Made by a program: the position numbers and the translations under genes | NCBI GenBank assembly: GCA_020632715.1 | Contig: JACKFA010000001.1 | Coordinates: 1,116,001 to 1,180,000 of the forward strand | Direction of reading: 5' to 3' | DNA from: Deltaproteobacteria bacterium | GTDB lineage: Bacteria > Myxococcota_A > UBA9042 > PHBI01 | DNA: 64,000 nt | Shown: piece after piece, positions 1-8,619 of the stretch | Layout: each line of letters starts with the position of its first letter | How positions within the stretch are numbered: position 1 is the first letter of the stretch | Notes under the pieces: model-generated | Told to the model about the DNA's origin: nothing | Databases searched by the model: none | What the model saw: only the letters and a program-made list of their open reading frames with translations

Positions 1-2
1 TC

Positions 3-545
3 GTGGAGGACTTCGTGGCGGGGGCGGATCTGCGGCTGCAGGTGCTCGGGGGCGAGGTGATCGCGGCGTGCACGCGGGTGCCGGCGGCGGTGGTCGGGGA
101 CGGTCGGCGGACGCTGCGGGCGCTCGTGGCGGAGCGCGCGGTGGAGGTGGCGGCGCGGAACCCGCTGAACGCGCTGGTCGTGGACGGGGAGACGGGGGCG
201 CTGCTCGCGCGGCAGGGGCTTGGAGTCGACGACGTACCGGCGGCGGGGCGCGAGGTGGTCTTGAAGCGGCTCGCGAACATGAGCCAGGGGGCGCGGGCGG
301 TGGATGTGACGGAGCGGCTGCACCCGCGGTGGCGGGCGTACGTGGGGCGGATCGCGGAGGCGCTCGGGCTCGGGACGTTCGCGCTCGACGCGGTGGCGGT
401 GGATCCGGGGGCGGATCCGGACGACGGCGGGGCCTCGGTGCTGGAGCTGAACGCGCGGGCGGAGTGGCTGCACCACACCTTCTCGGAGGGGCGGACGCAC
501 GACGTCCCGGCGATGGTGCTCGAGCACTTGCTGGGGGCGGCGTGA
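3..545 (+). CDS. ATP-grasp domain protein, C-terminal part (5' truncated by window edge)
   Basis: The open frame enters from the left edge, so the true start is outside the window. The visible 180 residues read as the C-terminal half of an ATP-grasp ligase of the cyanophycin-synthetase/RimK-like type. There is a stretch of the form G-x-D-x-R-x-x-V-x-G-G-x-V-x-A-A-x-x-R-x-P-A-x-V-x-G-D-G near the start, then an R-N-P-L-N segment. Near the end is the metal-binding V-L-E-L-N-A motif, in which Glu and Asn hold Mg-ATP in this fold. Such enzymes join a carboxylate to an amine or thiol via an acyl-phosphate; the substrate cannot be told from this fragment. The stop codon overlaps the start of the diheme cytochrome gene by one base (TGATG), so the two are probably translationally coupled. 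Confidence 0.8.
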   Translation: MEDFVAGADLRLQVLGGEVIAACTRVPAAVVGDGRRTLRALVAERAVEVAARNPLNALVVDGETGALLARQGLGVDDVPAAGREVVLKRLANMSQGARAVDVTERLHPRWRAYVGRIAEALGLGTFALDAVAVDPGADPDDGGASVLELNARAEWLHHTFSEGRTHDVPAMVLEHLLGAA

Positions 546-2014
546 TGGGGCTCTGGCGGGGCGTGGCGGTCGCCGTCGCGGTGATCGGGGCGGCGGCGTG
601 CGGAGACTACGAGCGGGCGGCGCCGGCGGCGGACGTCGGTGGGGGCGGGCCCGCGGACGGGGTCGGGGCCGAGGACGTCGCGCCGGGGCCGATCGTCGGG
701 ACGGCGGTGGCGAGGGAGGCGCAGCGGCCGGGGAACGCGGCGAACGGGTTCGCGGTGCTCGCGAGCGGGGACTATGTCGGCTGCGGGGTGCCGGCGGCGC
801 TCGCGCCGGTGGCGCAGAGCGCGGGGCTCTTCGGGGATTGGCCGCCGCTGCCTGGGCGGGAGGAGGCGCTGCCGTACTTCTTGTCGCGCTTCACGGTGCA
901 GAGCGGGGTGGAGGTGGTGGGGCCGAACTGCTTCACGTGCCACGCGAACGTGATCGACGGGGAGGTGGTGATCGGGGCGCCGGCGACGGACCTCGACTAC
1001 GGCGGGTTCGCGGGGCAGATCGACGCGTTCCGGGGGCAGGTGGCGGCGCTCGAGGGGGTGCTCGAGCCGGAGTCGTACGCGGAGCTGTCGCGGTTCGCGG
1101 AGCGGATGGGGGCGGTGGCGCCGTATGTGCAGCCGGCGGTGGCGGGGGTGAGCCCGGCGGACAACCTGGCGGCGATCCTGTTCGCGCATCGGGATCCGGT
1201 GACGATGGCGTGGTCGGAGGAGCCGCTGCTCGAGCCGCCGCCGACGGCGGTGGTGCCGGTGGACGTGCCGCCGTGGTGGCGGATGGGGAAGAAGGCGAGC
1301 CTGTTCTACACGGCGGCGGGGCGCGGGGATCTGGCGCGGGCGATGATGGGGGCGTCGACGCTGTGTGTGGACGACGTGGCGGAGGCGAGGCGGATGGACG
1401 CGGCGTTCCCGGACGTGCTCGCGTACCTCGAGGCGCTCGAGGCGCCGCCGTGGCCGTATGGCGGGGTGGACGAGGCGGAGGCGGCGGCGGGCGAGGCGGT
1501 GTTCGAGGCGGAGTGCGCGGACTGCCACGGGACGTATGGGGCGGGCGGGCGGTATCCGAACGTGTGGATCGACGTCGACGAGGTGGGGACGGACGCGACG
1601 TTGGCGGTGGGGGCGTCGAACTTCGCGCAGCGGTTCGTGGATTGGTTCAACGGGTCGTTCTTCGGGGAGCTGGCGCGGCTCGAGCCGCAGGCGGGGTACG
1701 TGGCGCCGCCGCTCGACGGGATCTGGGCGACGGCGCCGTTTCTGCACAACGGCTCGGTGCCGACGCTGCGGGCGCTGCTCGACAGCCGGGAGCGGCCGAA
1801 GTACTGGCGGCGGCAGGCGGGGTATGACGAGGCGGCGGTGGGGTTCCGGTTCGAGGCGCTCGAGGTGGGGCACGCGGGGATCGCGAACCCGTCGGCGCGG
1901 CGGCGGATCTACGACACGACGCTGGTCGGGTATGGCGCGGGTGGTCACCGGTATGGGGACGACCTGACGGACGCCGAGCGGGACGCGGTGATCGCGTACC
2001 TGAAGACGTTGTGA
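545..2014 (+). CDS. Diheme c-type cytochrome lipoprotein (RoxA/MauG-like)
   Basis: 489 residues. The start at 545 overlaps the upstream stop and gives a clean lipoprotein signal peptide with lipobox A-A-A-C, Cys19, so the protein should be exported and lipidated. Two covalent heme-binding CXXCH motifs are visible: C-F-T-C-H at residues 129-133 and C-A-D-C-H at 324-328. A later L-D-G-I-W-A-T-A-P-F-L-H-N-G-S-V-P-T-L segment is a hallmark of RoxA-type and di-heme peroxidase-like cytochromes, where it lies close to the second heme. Likely role: periplasmic redox enzyme, either electron transfer or peroxidase/oxygenase-type. Rubber oxygenase itself is not claimed; this protein is shorter than RoxA (about 680 residues) and the substrate is unknown. 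Longer upstream in-frame ORF extensions overlap the ATP-grasp gene and are rejected. Confidence 0.85.
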   Translation: MGLWRGVAVAVAVIGAAACGDYERAAPAADVGGGGPADGVGAEDVAPGPIVGTAVAREAQRPGNAANGFAVLASGDYVGCGVPAALAPVAQSAGLFGDWPPLPGREEALPYFLSRFTVQSGVEVVGPNCFTCHANVIDGEVVIGAPATDLDYGGFAGQIDAFRGQVAALEGVLEPESYAELSRFAERMGAVAPYVQPAVAGVSPADNLAAILFAHRDPVTMAWSEEPLLEPPPTAVVPVDVPPWWRMGKKASLFYTAAGRGDLARAMMGASTLCVDDVAEARRMDAAFPDVLAYLEALEAPPWPYGGVDEAEAAAGEAVFEAECADCHGTYGAGGRYPNVWIDVDEVGTDATLAVGASNFAQRFVDWFNGSFFGELARLEPQAGYVAPPLDGIWATAPFLHNGSVPTLRALLDSRERPKYWRRQAGYDEAAVGFRFEALEVGHAGIANPSARRRIYDTTLVGYGAGGHRYGDDLTDAERDAVIAYLKTL

Positions 2015-2037
2015 GGCAGGGCGGGAGGGGGTGAGCG

Positions 2038-2712
2038 ATGGGGACGCGGCCGAAGCTCTGGATCGGGAACAGGAACTACTCGTCGTGGTCCTTGCGGCCG
2101 TGGCTCGTGCTCAGGTGGGGCGGGATCGACTTCGAGGAGGAGGTGATCCCGCTCGGGGAGGACGGGTACGGGGCGGGGAAGATCGCGGCGGTGCGGGCGG
2201 TGAGCCCGACGGGGCGGGTGCCGGTGCTGCACCTCGGCGGGGACGTGGTCGTGTGGGACTCGCTGGCGATCAGCGAGTGGGCGGCGGAGCGTGCGCCGGG
2301 GCTGTGGCCGGAGGACGAGGCGGCGCGGGCGGTGGCGCGGTCGGTGACGGCGGAGATGCACAGCGGGTACGGGGCGCTCAGGCGGGACCTGTCGATGAAC
2401 ATCCGGCGGCGGGTGGCGGAGCCGGCGTGGCCGGAGGACACGCGGGAGGACATCGCGCGGGTGACGGGGCTCTGGGAGGAGCTGCGCGGGCGGTACGGGG
2501 CCGGTGGGCCGTGGTTGTTCGGGGCGAGGTCGGTGGCGGACGCGTTCTTTGCGCCGGTGGTGACGCGGTTCCGGACCTATGGCGTGCCGATGGAGGGGGT
2601 TGTCGCGGCGTATGCCGAGGTGGTGTTGGGGGATCCGGATTTTCGGGCTTGGGAGGGCGAGGCGGAGAGGGAGGTGTGGGTTATTGGCGGGACTGATGGG
2701 TTGTGGGGGTAG
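2038..2712 (+). CDS. Glutathione S-transferase family protein
   Basis: 224 residues. The ATG at 2038 is preceded by a G-rich ribosome binding site (GGGAGGGGG, about 7 bases upstream), 23 bases after the cytochrome gene. The N-terminus has the thioredoxin-like GST fold signature: N-Y-S-S-W-S-L-R-P-W, where a Ser-rich loop would contact glutathione, followed by S-P-T-G-R-V-P-V-L (cis-Pro loop) and the D-S-L-A-I-S-E-W helix that binds the gamma-glutamyl group. The C-terminal half is all-helical, as expected. The N-terminal pattern is that of bacterial YfcF/maleylacetoacetate isomerase-like GSTs. It probably conjugates or reduces a small electrophile in the cytosol; the substrate is unknown. It is co-directional with the cytochrome gene and may share its transcript. 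Confidence 0.85.
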   Translation: MGTRPKLWIGNRNYSSWSLRPWLVLRWGGIDFEEEVIPLGEDGYGAGKIAAVRAVSPTGRVPVLHLGGDVVVWDSLAISEWAAERAPGLWPEDEAARAVARSVTAEMHSGYGALRRDLSMNIRRRVAEPAWPEDTREDIARVTGLWEELRGRYGAGGPWLFGARSVADAFFAPVVTRFRTYGVPMEGVVAAYAEVVLGDPDFRAWEGEAEREVWVIGGTDGLWG

Positions 2713-2714
2713 TG

Positions 2715-2783
2715 GGCGTGGCCGTGGCCGTAGCCGTGGCCGTGGCCGTAGCCGTGTCCGTGGCCGTGGCCGTGGCCGGAGCC
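2715..2783. repeat. Hexanucleotide tandem array (GTGGCC-type units)
   Basis: About eleven consecutive 6-base units, mostly GTGGCC with variants GTAGCC and GTGTCC. The array immediately follows the GST stop codon. It abuts the outer end of the left inverted arm (GCCGCGCGGCTGGG) exactly where a different hexamer array abuts the right arm at 6101, so it looks like part of the element rather than a random microsatellite. Confidence 0.85.
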
Positions 2784-2899
2784 GCGCGGCTGGGGTCCCG
2801 AGGCGTTCGGGGGTTCGGGGCCGCGTAGGACTTTTGGGCCGTTTCGTTGATGCCTGAGTCTGGCAGCGTGCTCGGACCCCGCAAGGCCGAGCCGTCCTC
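2781..2899. repeat. Left arm of paired inverted element, outer segment
   Basis: This segment is nearly the reverse complement of about 5990-6102. Shared landmarks are GCCGCGCGGCTGGG, a GTTCGGGGCCGCGTAG block, TTGGGCCGTTTCGTTGATGC and GGCAGCGTGCTCGGACCCCG. Joined across the group II intron to 4975-5431, it reconstitutes the same order as the right arm. It contains no gene. It carries one of two diverged direct-repeat blocks (G-C-G-G-G-G-T-C-C ... C-T-G-C-C ... G-C-A-T-C-A-A-C-G) found upstream of each four-helix-bundle gene. Confidence 0.85.
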
Positions 2900-2938
2900 A
2901 TCGGGTAGGCGCCCGGGTCGCCCCGGGCACCTCCCACA

Positions 2939-2969
2939 GAACCGTACTTGTGCTGTTCACATACGGCTC
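2939..2969 (-). ncRNA. Group II intron domain V
   Basis: The minus strand begins GAGCCGTATGTG, has a short loop, and closes with CAAGTACGGTTC. This is the near-invariant catalytic hairpin of group II introns, with the AGC catalytic triad in its 5' strand. It sits between the maturase stop and a domain VI-like hairpin, which is the expected order. Confidence 0.9.
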
Positions 2970-3007
2970 TTCAGGACGACGGGTTGTCACCCCCGTCGCC
3001 GGCCGGT

Positions 3008-4394
3008 TCACGACCTCTCGTATTCCAGCGCGAGCGTGAGCTGCGCCGGAGCGATGATGGCCTCCCAGGTCCGCCTGAACCGTTCCAGCAGGCTGGTGAG
3101 CCCCCGTTCGGCGAAGTACGCGTTGCGGAGTCCTCGATCCACCGCTGGGTCGTGGCTAAGCGCCCACCAGGACTTGCGGCCCTCGTAGACGCGGCGCCAC
3201 GCGGTCTTCGGCTTCACACCCAGGCGGATGAGGCGCCGTGCTGTCGTTCGCTTGGTCTTCCAGTGCCGAAGCACGATCGCGCGCAGCCGTCGCCGGATGT
3301 GCGCGTCGGTCGTCTGGAGGACCCGCTCGATCCCCACCGTGCAGATCCTGAAGAACCCTGCCCAGCCCGCGAGATAGACGTTGATCGGGTGGATGACCGC
3401 TTCCAGCGATCGCCCACCCGCTCGTGGCGTCAGCTCTCGGACTCGCTCACGAAGCCGCTTCTCGCTGCGCTCCGAGAGCAGCACCTCGGGCGGACCACCT
3501 TCTTGGGGACGAAGGCGGAACCCGAGAAAATGCCGGGTCTCGGGACGCGCCACGGCGCTCTTCGCCTCGTTCACCTGGAGGCGCAAGCGCCTCTCGATGA
3601 ACGCGACGACGCTGTCCATGACACGCTTCCCTGCACGTTCGCTCCGTACGTAGATGTTGCAGTCATCGGCGTAGCGGACGAATCGAAGCCCCGCCGCGCG
3701 AGCTCGTCGTCGAGCTCGCTCAGCACGACGTTCGAGAGCAGCGGCGATAGCGGGCCGCCTTGCGGCACCCCTCCTCCGTGCTCACGCGCACGCCGTCCGG
3801 CATCACCACCTTGGCTTTGAGCATGCGTCCGATGAGCACCAGCAGCGGACGGTCGCTGACTCGCTGCGCGAGTCGCGCCATCAATCGCTGGTGATGGACC
3901 CGGTCGAAGAACTTCGACAGGTCCATGTCCACCACGAAGTGATAGCCCTCTCCGACGTAGCCGCGGGCCTCGGCGAGCGCCGTGTGGCAACTCCGACCCG
4001 GGCGAAATCCATGGCTCGAAGGGTGAAACGTCGGCTCGTACAGCGGTTCGAGCACCAACCGCACAGCCTCCTGCACCACCCGGTCGACCACGTTCGGGAT
4101 GCCGAGCCCACGTTCCCCACCGCCTGACTTCGGGATCCACACGCGCCGGATGTCTCCGGGTTGATAGGTTCCGTCTCTCAGGGCGCTGGCGAGCGCCGGA
4201 CCGAGCTGCGGCCAGTGCTTGCGCACGTCGCCGACGCTCTGCCGGTCTGGACCTGGCGCTCCCTTGTTCGCCACGACCTTCTCGAGCGCTGCGTTCAGTC
4301 GCTCGATCACCTCTTCCATCGTCGCGGGACCTGTTTGCTGCAGCTTGACCTTCGCCTTCGGCACCGCGCGTGTCTTCGCCGTGGACCGGTCCAC
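3008..4394 (-). pseudogene. ltrA: Group II intron reverse transcriptase/maturase, two frameshifts
   Basis: The protein is readable in three frames. Frame one starts at 4394 and carries the N-terminal RT motifs: G-A-P-G-P-D, G-T-Y-Q-P-G-D-I-R-R-V-W-I-P-K, the Y-E-P-T-F ... G-F-R-P-G-R-S block, and V-V-D-M-D-L-S-K-F-F-D with the first catalytic Asp. Near 3768-3771 a base is missing from a run of four C, and the frame moves to P-Q-G-G-P-L-S-P-L-L-S-N. Near 3688-3692 a second base is missing from another C run, and the frame moves to R-F-V-R-Y-A-D-D, the catalytic motif. The third frame continues through the maturase X domain (P-I-N-V-Y-L-A-G-W-A-G-F-F, R-R-R-L-R, N-A-Y-F) to the stop at 3008. 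No HNH endonuclease domain follows. Either the gene is dead or the assembly lost two bases; intact motifs elsewhere suggest that any decay is recent. Confidence 0.9.
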
Positions 4395-4974
4395 GGTGTC
4401 GATGCGAAGCGGCCTCCCGAGCGGGTGCTCGGGGGTTGTCGGCTGTCGCGAAGGGCAGCGGAAGCTGTTGGTCCGCTTCCTTGACTGGAACCGCCTTCCC
4501 TCCCCGTGGACGCTCGTGTCCAGCGGTTCGGACCGGCTTTCGCCGGCCTTCCGGTACTACGCAGTTCTCTGACTTCTGCTGGGCCATCGACCTCTGTTCT
4601 TGCGTCCTCCGGGTCTACCGGCCGTCGCCGGAACCCAGCAGATCTCCCAGGGTAAGACACTCAGACTTCGCGATGACCATCCCGTCGCCAATACACCTGG
4701 AACACCGACAGATTTTGGGCTTCGTCGCTGGACGCCGACTCACCTGCTCCAGATGCCTTACGGCGCTTCACTCTCGTTCGGTACGGCCATGCACCTACGG
4801 CTTCCACTCGGCTGCCCTCGCGGGACCGCGTCTCCATCACGACAGGAGTCGCGCGGCGGACGGGTGACCCCGCCCCCACCCTTGCCTCATCGGTGTCGAG
4901 TTCCCTCTGTCAGGGCCTCGGGTTAGGACTCGTCTCTCGACTCACCTCCAGTCTGAGCGCCATGCCTGGCGCAC

Positions 4975-5114
4975 GTCCTCGCCGCTCGCGGCTCCGGGCG
5001 GCTCCGGTGAGGCGTCCGGTGGTGGCCGCTTCGCGGCCAGCCTTGCGGGGTCCTGCGCTCGCTGCCCTTGGGGTTGCATCAACGGAAACGCCGCTTGGCG
5101 GCACAGGAGACCCC
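4975..5114. repeat. Left arm of paired inverted element, inner segment (upstream of left four-helix gene)
   Basis: Nearly the reverse complement of 5835-5975. It holds the second direct-repeat block (C-C-T-T-G-C-G-G-G-G-T-C-C ... G-C-A-T-C-A-A-C-G-G-A-A-A-C-G), the GGCCGCTTCGCGGCC palindrome and the CAGGAGACCCC ribosome-binding region that precedes each four-helix gene. Confidence 0.8.
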
Positions 5115-5431
5115 ATGCTTCGCATCTACTCGGACGCTCTCGAGATCACGCGACTCGCCGTCGCCCTCTCCCGCACCATCTCCCGCCAGAACCCGGGCTC
5201 GCGGACCAGCTGAGCCGCGCTGCCATCTCCGTCCCCCTCAACATCGCCGAGGCCACCGGCGTCATCGGGCGCAACAAGCGCGTGCGCTTCGGCACCGCCC
5301 TCGGCTCCGCCCGAGAGGTCCGCTCCTGCCTCGAGATCGCCGTCGTCTGCGGCTTCGCCGAGCCCCTCGACGCCAGAAGCGAAGACCGACTCGACAAGGT
5401 CATCGCGACGCTCTTCAAGCTCGCGAGGTAG
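5115..5431 (+). pseudogene. Four-helix bundle protein (S23/bAvd family), left copy, frameshifted
   Basis: It begins M-L-R-I-Y-S-D-A-L-E, like the right copy's M-L-R-I-Y-A-D-A-L-Q. After about 28 codons the frame is lost at a C-C-C-G-G-G-C run (about 5195-5200) and stops at 5213. One added base restores a frame reading A-D-Q-L-S-R-A-A-I-S-V-P-L-N-I-A-E, then G-S-A-R-E-V-R and R-L-D-K-V-I-A-T-L-F-K-L-A-R, ending at 5431. That matches the four-helix-bundle family (first known from 23S rRNA intervening sequences; related to the Avd protein of diversity-generating retroelements) across its whole length of about 105 residues. Function in this setting is unknown. A CAGGAGA ribosome binding site lies 5 bases before the ATG. 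It converges on the right copy. The single-base loss could be biological or a sequencing artefact. Confidence 0.85.
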
Positions 5432-5513
5432 GCGAGCGCGCCGGCACGGCAGCCGGCGCCTCTACGCCTCGCGGGGGCGCGCCGACGGAGGCCCCGCCGG
5501 CGCCCCGGGCTTG

Positions 5514-5834
5514 CTACATGCGGCTGACTTTGACGAGGGTGGCGATGACCTTGTCGAGGCGGTCGGCCTCGGCGAGGTCGAAGCCGCGGGTGAGGCCGAG
5601 GGCGACGGAGGCGTCGATGCAGGCGCGGACCTCGCGGGCGGAGCCGAGGGCGTTGGCGTAGCGGACGCGCTCGACGCGGCCCGGGGAGCCGGAGCCCTCT
5701 GCGATGTTGAGGACGACGCTCGTAGCAGCCCGGCGGAGCTGCGAGGCGAGGTCGCGGTCATGGCGCGCCAGGGCGTCGATGAGCGGGCGAGCGTCGCGGA
5801 CCATCTGGAGGGCATCGGCGTAGATACGAAGCAT
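5514..5834 (-). CDS. Four-helix bundle protein (S23/bAvd family), right copy
   Basis: 106 residues, intact. The ATG at 5834 follows a GGCAGGAGACCCC leader identical in layout to the left copy, so it is preferred to the longer in-frame start at 5879. Family motifs are L-R-R-A-A-T-S-V-V-L-N-I-A-E-G, L-G-S-A-R-E-V-R and D-R-L-D-K-V-I-A-T-L. The protein should be a small all-helical bundle, which in known relatives forms a pentamer. Relatives are encoded inside 23S rRNA genes or beside retroelement reverse transcriptases; here neither applies, because the nearby RT belongs to a group II intron that lies in the other arm. It is likely carried by the inverted element itself. Function unknown. Confidence 0.85.
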   Translation of the reverse strand: MLRIYADALQMVRDARPLIDALARHDRDLASQLRRAATSVVLNIAEGSGSPGRVERVRYANALGSAREVRACIDASVALGLTRGFDLAEADRLDKVIATLVKVSRM

Positions 5835-6102
5835 GGGGTCTCCTGCCGCCAACCGGCGGTTTCCGTTGATGCCCCCCAACGGCAGCGCGCGCAGGACCCC
5901 GCAAGGCTGGCCGCGAAGCGGCCACCGCCCGGAGCCGCCCGGAGCCGCCCGGAGCGGCGAAGCCGCGAGGACGGCGAGGACGGCGAGGACGGCTTGGCCT
6001 TGCGGGGTCCGAGCACGCTGCCAAACTCAGGCATCAACGAAACGGCCCAAATGATCTACGCGGCCCCGAACCCCAGACCGCCCCTAAATCCCAGCCGCGC
6101 GG
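5835..6102. repeat. Right arm of paired inverted element, uninterrupted
   Basis: Reverse-complement counterpart of 2781-2899 plus 4975-5114. It shows the arm without the intron: three tandem CGAGGACGG units at about 5970-5996 lie where the intron sits in the left arm. It contains two diverged direct-repeat blocks and a GGCCGCGAAGCGGCC palindrome, but no gene. Confidence 0.85.
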
Positions 6103-6230
6103 AGTCGGAGTCGGAGTCGGAGTCGGAGTCGGAGTCGGAGTCGGAGTCGGAGTCGGAGTCGGAGTCGGAGTCGGAGTCGCGGTCGGAGTCGGAGTCGCAG
6201 TCGCGGTCGGAGTCGGAGTCGCGGTCCCCG
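6101..6230. repeat. Hexanucleotide tandem array (GGAGTC units)
   Basis: About 21 units of GGAGTC. The first dozen or more are perfect; the distal end is degenerate with GCGGTC and GCAGTC variants. It adjoins the outer end of the right arm (CCCAGCCGCGCGG), mirroring the GTGGCC array at 2715. It lies just downstream of phoU, which is transcribed towards it. Confidence 0.9.
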
Positions 6231-6246
6231 TCCCAACCGCCCCGCC

Positions 6247-6932
6247 CTACTCCTTCCCCCTCGCCAACCGAATCCGATGCCGCACATCATCCCCCTCGAC
6301 CAGAAAAACCGTCTCCTCGGCCAGATTGGTCGCGTGGTCGGCGATGCGCTCCAGGTACTTCGCCACGCTCTGCACGTGGATCCCGCGGTGGATGCTCTCC
6401 GGATCCTCCTTCATCGTCCCGAGGATCGTCCGGAACACCTTCACGTAGAGCTCATCCACCTCGTCGTCGCGCCGCATCACCTCGCGCGCCTTGTCCGGCG
6501 TCCGGTCGATGAAGGACTGCACCGCGTCCCCGACCATCGACTTCACGATGTCCGCCATGATCGGCACGTTCTGATAGACCAGCGGCTCCATCTTGCTGAG
6601 ATCCTGCGCCCTCTCGCACACGTTGACCGCCAGGTCCCCCATGCGCTCGAGGTTCGTCACCATCTTCAGCGCCGTCAGCACGAACCGCAGGTCCGACGCC
6701 ATCGGCTGCCACCGCGCCAGGATCAAGAGACACAGCTCGTCCGACGCCATCTCGTCGAGGTCGATGAGATCGTCCTCGAGGATCGTCGCCTTCGCGAGCT
6801 CGTCGTCCCGCTCGATCAGCGCCTGCACCGCCGACGCGATCATCCCCTCGACGCGCCTCCCCATCCGCACCAGCCGCTCACGCAGCTCGTCCAGACGCGC
6901 CTCGTACTCCCTGTCGGTATGCGTTCCCGGCA

Positions 6933-6933
<1 letters not shown>
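6247..6933 (-). CDS. phoU: Phosphate transport/signalling regulator PhoU
   Basis: 228 residues, the usual PhoU length. The ATG at 6933 overlaps the pstB stop by one base, so it is chosen over the longer open frame that runs upstream through pstB. Two PhoU-type three-helix bundles are visible. The first holds E-D-D-L-I-D-L-D-E-M and T-N-L-E-R-M-G-D-L-A-V-N (metal-binding E/D-x-x-x-D pattern). The second holds R-R-D-D-E-V-D-E-L and Y-L-E-R-I-A-D-H-A-T-N-L-A-E-E, the second metal-cluster motif. In the cytosol PhoU connects the Pst transporter to the PhoR-PhoB sensor pair and restrains phosphate uptake when phosphate is plentiful. It is the last gene of the pst operon; phoR/phoB are not in this window. 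Confidence 0.97.
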
Positions 6934-7754
<821 letters not shown>

Positions 7755-7755
7755 G

Positions 7756-8619
7756 TCAACGCATCCTTTTCGCGAGGCGGCTCCTGAGAACCACCGCCGC
7801 GCTGTTCATGATGAGCATGAAGACCAGGAGCACCACGATGCCCGCCGCCGCGTTCACCAGGAACTCCTCCTGCGGCCGCGACACCCAGTTGAAGATCTGG
7901 ATCGGCAGCGCCGAGAACGGCGACGTCGGCCCCGTCGGCAAGAACGCCATGTACGCCAGCGCCCCCACCACGATCAGCGGCGCCGTCTCCCCGATCGCCC
8001 GCGAGATCGCCAGGATCGACCCCGTCAGGATCCCCGGCAGCGCCGCCGGCAACACCACGTGCCGCGTCGTCTGCCAGCGCGTCGCCCCGAGCCCGTACGA
8101 CGCCTCACGCAGGTTGTGCGGCACCGCCCGCAGCGCCTCCCGCGTCGCGATGATGACGATCGGCATCACCAGGAGCGCCAGCGTGCACGCCCCCGCGAGC
8201 ACGCTCCGACCCATCCCGAAGAAGCGCACGAACACCCCGAGCCCGAGCAGCCCGTAGATGATCGACGGCACCCCCGCCAGGTTCGCGATGTTCACCTCGA
8301 TGAACGTCGCGAGCCGCCCGCGCCCGCCATACTCCTCGAGCCAGATCGCCGCCGCCACCCCCACCGGCACCGCGATCAGCGCCGTGAGCCCGATGAGCCA
8401 CGCGCTCCCGACCAGCGCCGGCAGGATCCCCGCCGCCGACGCCCGCCGCGACGGGTAGCCCGTCAGGAACCCCCAGTCGAGCCGCCCGAGCGCGTCCCCC
8501 GCCACGTCGATGAGCAGCGACGCCAGCACGATGAGCGGCAGCGCCACCGCGAGGATGCAGAGCAGGATGAACGCCTGCTCACCGAGCCCCGAGCGCCGCT
8601 TGCGCGTGATCTTCCACAT
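7756..8619 (-). CDS. pstA: Phosphate ABC transporter permease PstA
   Basis: 287 residues with six predicted membrane helices. The first is I-L-L-C-I-L-A-V-A-L-P-L-I-V-L-A; the last is the I-V-V-L-L-V-F-M-L-I-M-N-S region. The EAA-type loop that docks PstB is seen in R-E-A-S-Y-G-L-G-A-T-R-W-Q-T. The ATG at 8619 overlaps the pstC stop by one base. PstA is one of the two inner-membrane channel subunits for phosphate. Confidence 0.97.
   Translation of the reverse strand: MWKITRKRRSGLGEQAFILLCILAVALPLIVLASLLIDVAGDALGRLDWGFLTGYPSRRASAAGILPALVGSAWLIGLTALIAVPVGVAAAIWLEEYGGRGRLATFIEVNIANLAGVPSIIYGLLGLGVFVRFFGMGRSVLAGACTLALLVMPIVIIATREALRAVPHNLREASYGLGATRWQTTRHVVLPAALPGILTGSILAISRAIGETAPLIVVGALAYMAFLPTGPTSPFSALPIQIFNWVSRPQEEFLVNAAAGIVVLLVFMLIMNSAAVVLRSRLAKRMR

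Larger units (their letters stand above)
2900..4974 (-). mobile_element. Group II intron (ribozyme plus frameshifted RT/maturase)
   Basis: The element is read on the minus strand. The 5' end at 4974 is GTGCGCC, the canonical group II intron start. The 3' end near 2900 reads CCTACCCGAT, ending in the usual A-pyrimidine. Between them lie a 5' ribozyme part without long ORFs (about 4395-4974), the reverse transcriptase frame, domain V at 2969-2939, and a domain VI-like hairpin (GTGCCCGGG loop CCCGGGCGCC). The total of about 2,075 bases is usual for bacterial ORF-containing introns. Joining the flanks 4975 and 2899 gives GAGGAC/GAGGACGGC, which restores the sequence found uninterrupted in the right arm around 5960-6000. 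That is direct evidence for insertion and its boundaries. Exact ends are inferred to within a base or two. Confidence 0.9.

Noticed and set aside
3008..5834. Diversity-generating retroelement, because an RT lies beside Avd-like four-helix genes
   Set aside because: The RT has group II maturase features and a YADD motif, and is enclosed by intron ends and domain V. No template/variable repeat pair or C-type-lectin target was found. The proximity results from intron insertion into the element arm.
2715..6230. Hexamer arrays as a CRISPR or protein-coding repeat
   Set aside because: Units are 6 bases with no spacers, and translations are simple dipeptide repeats without start or ribosome binding site.
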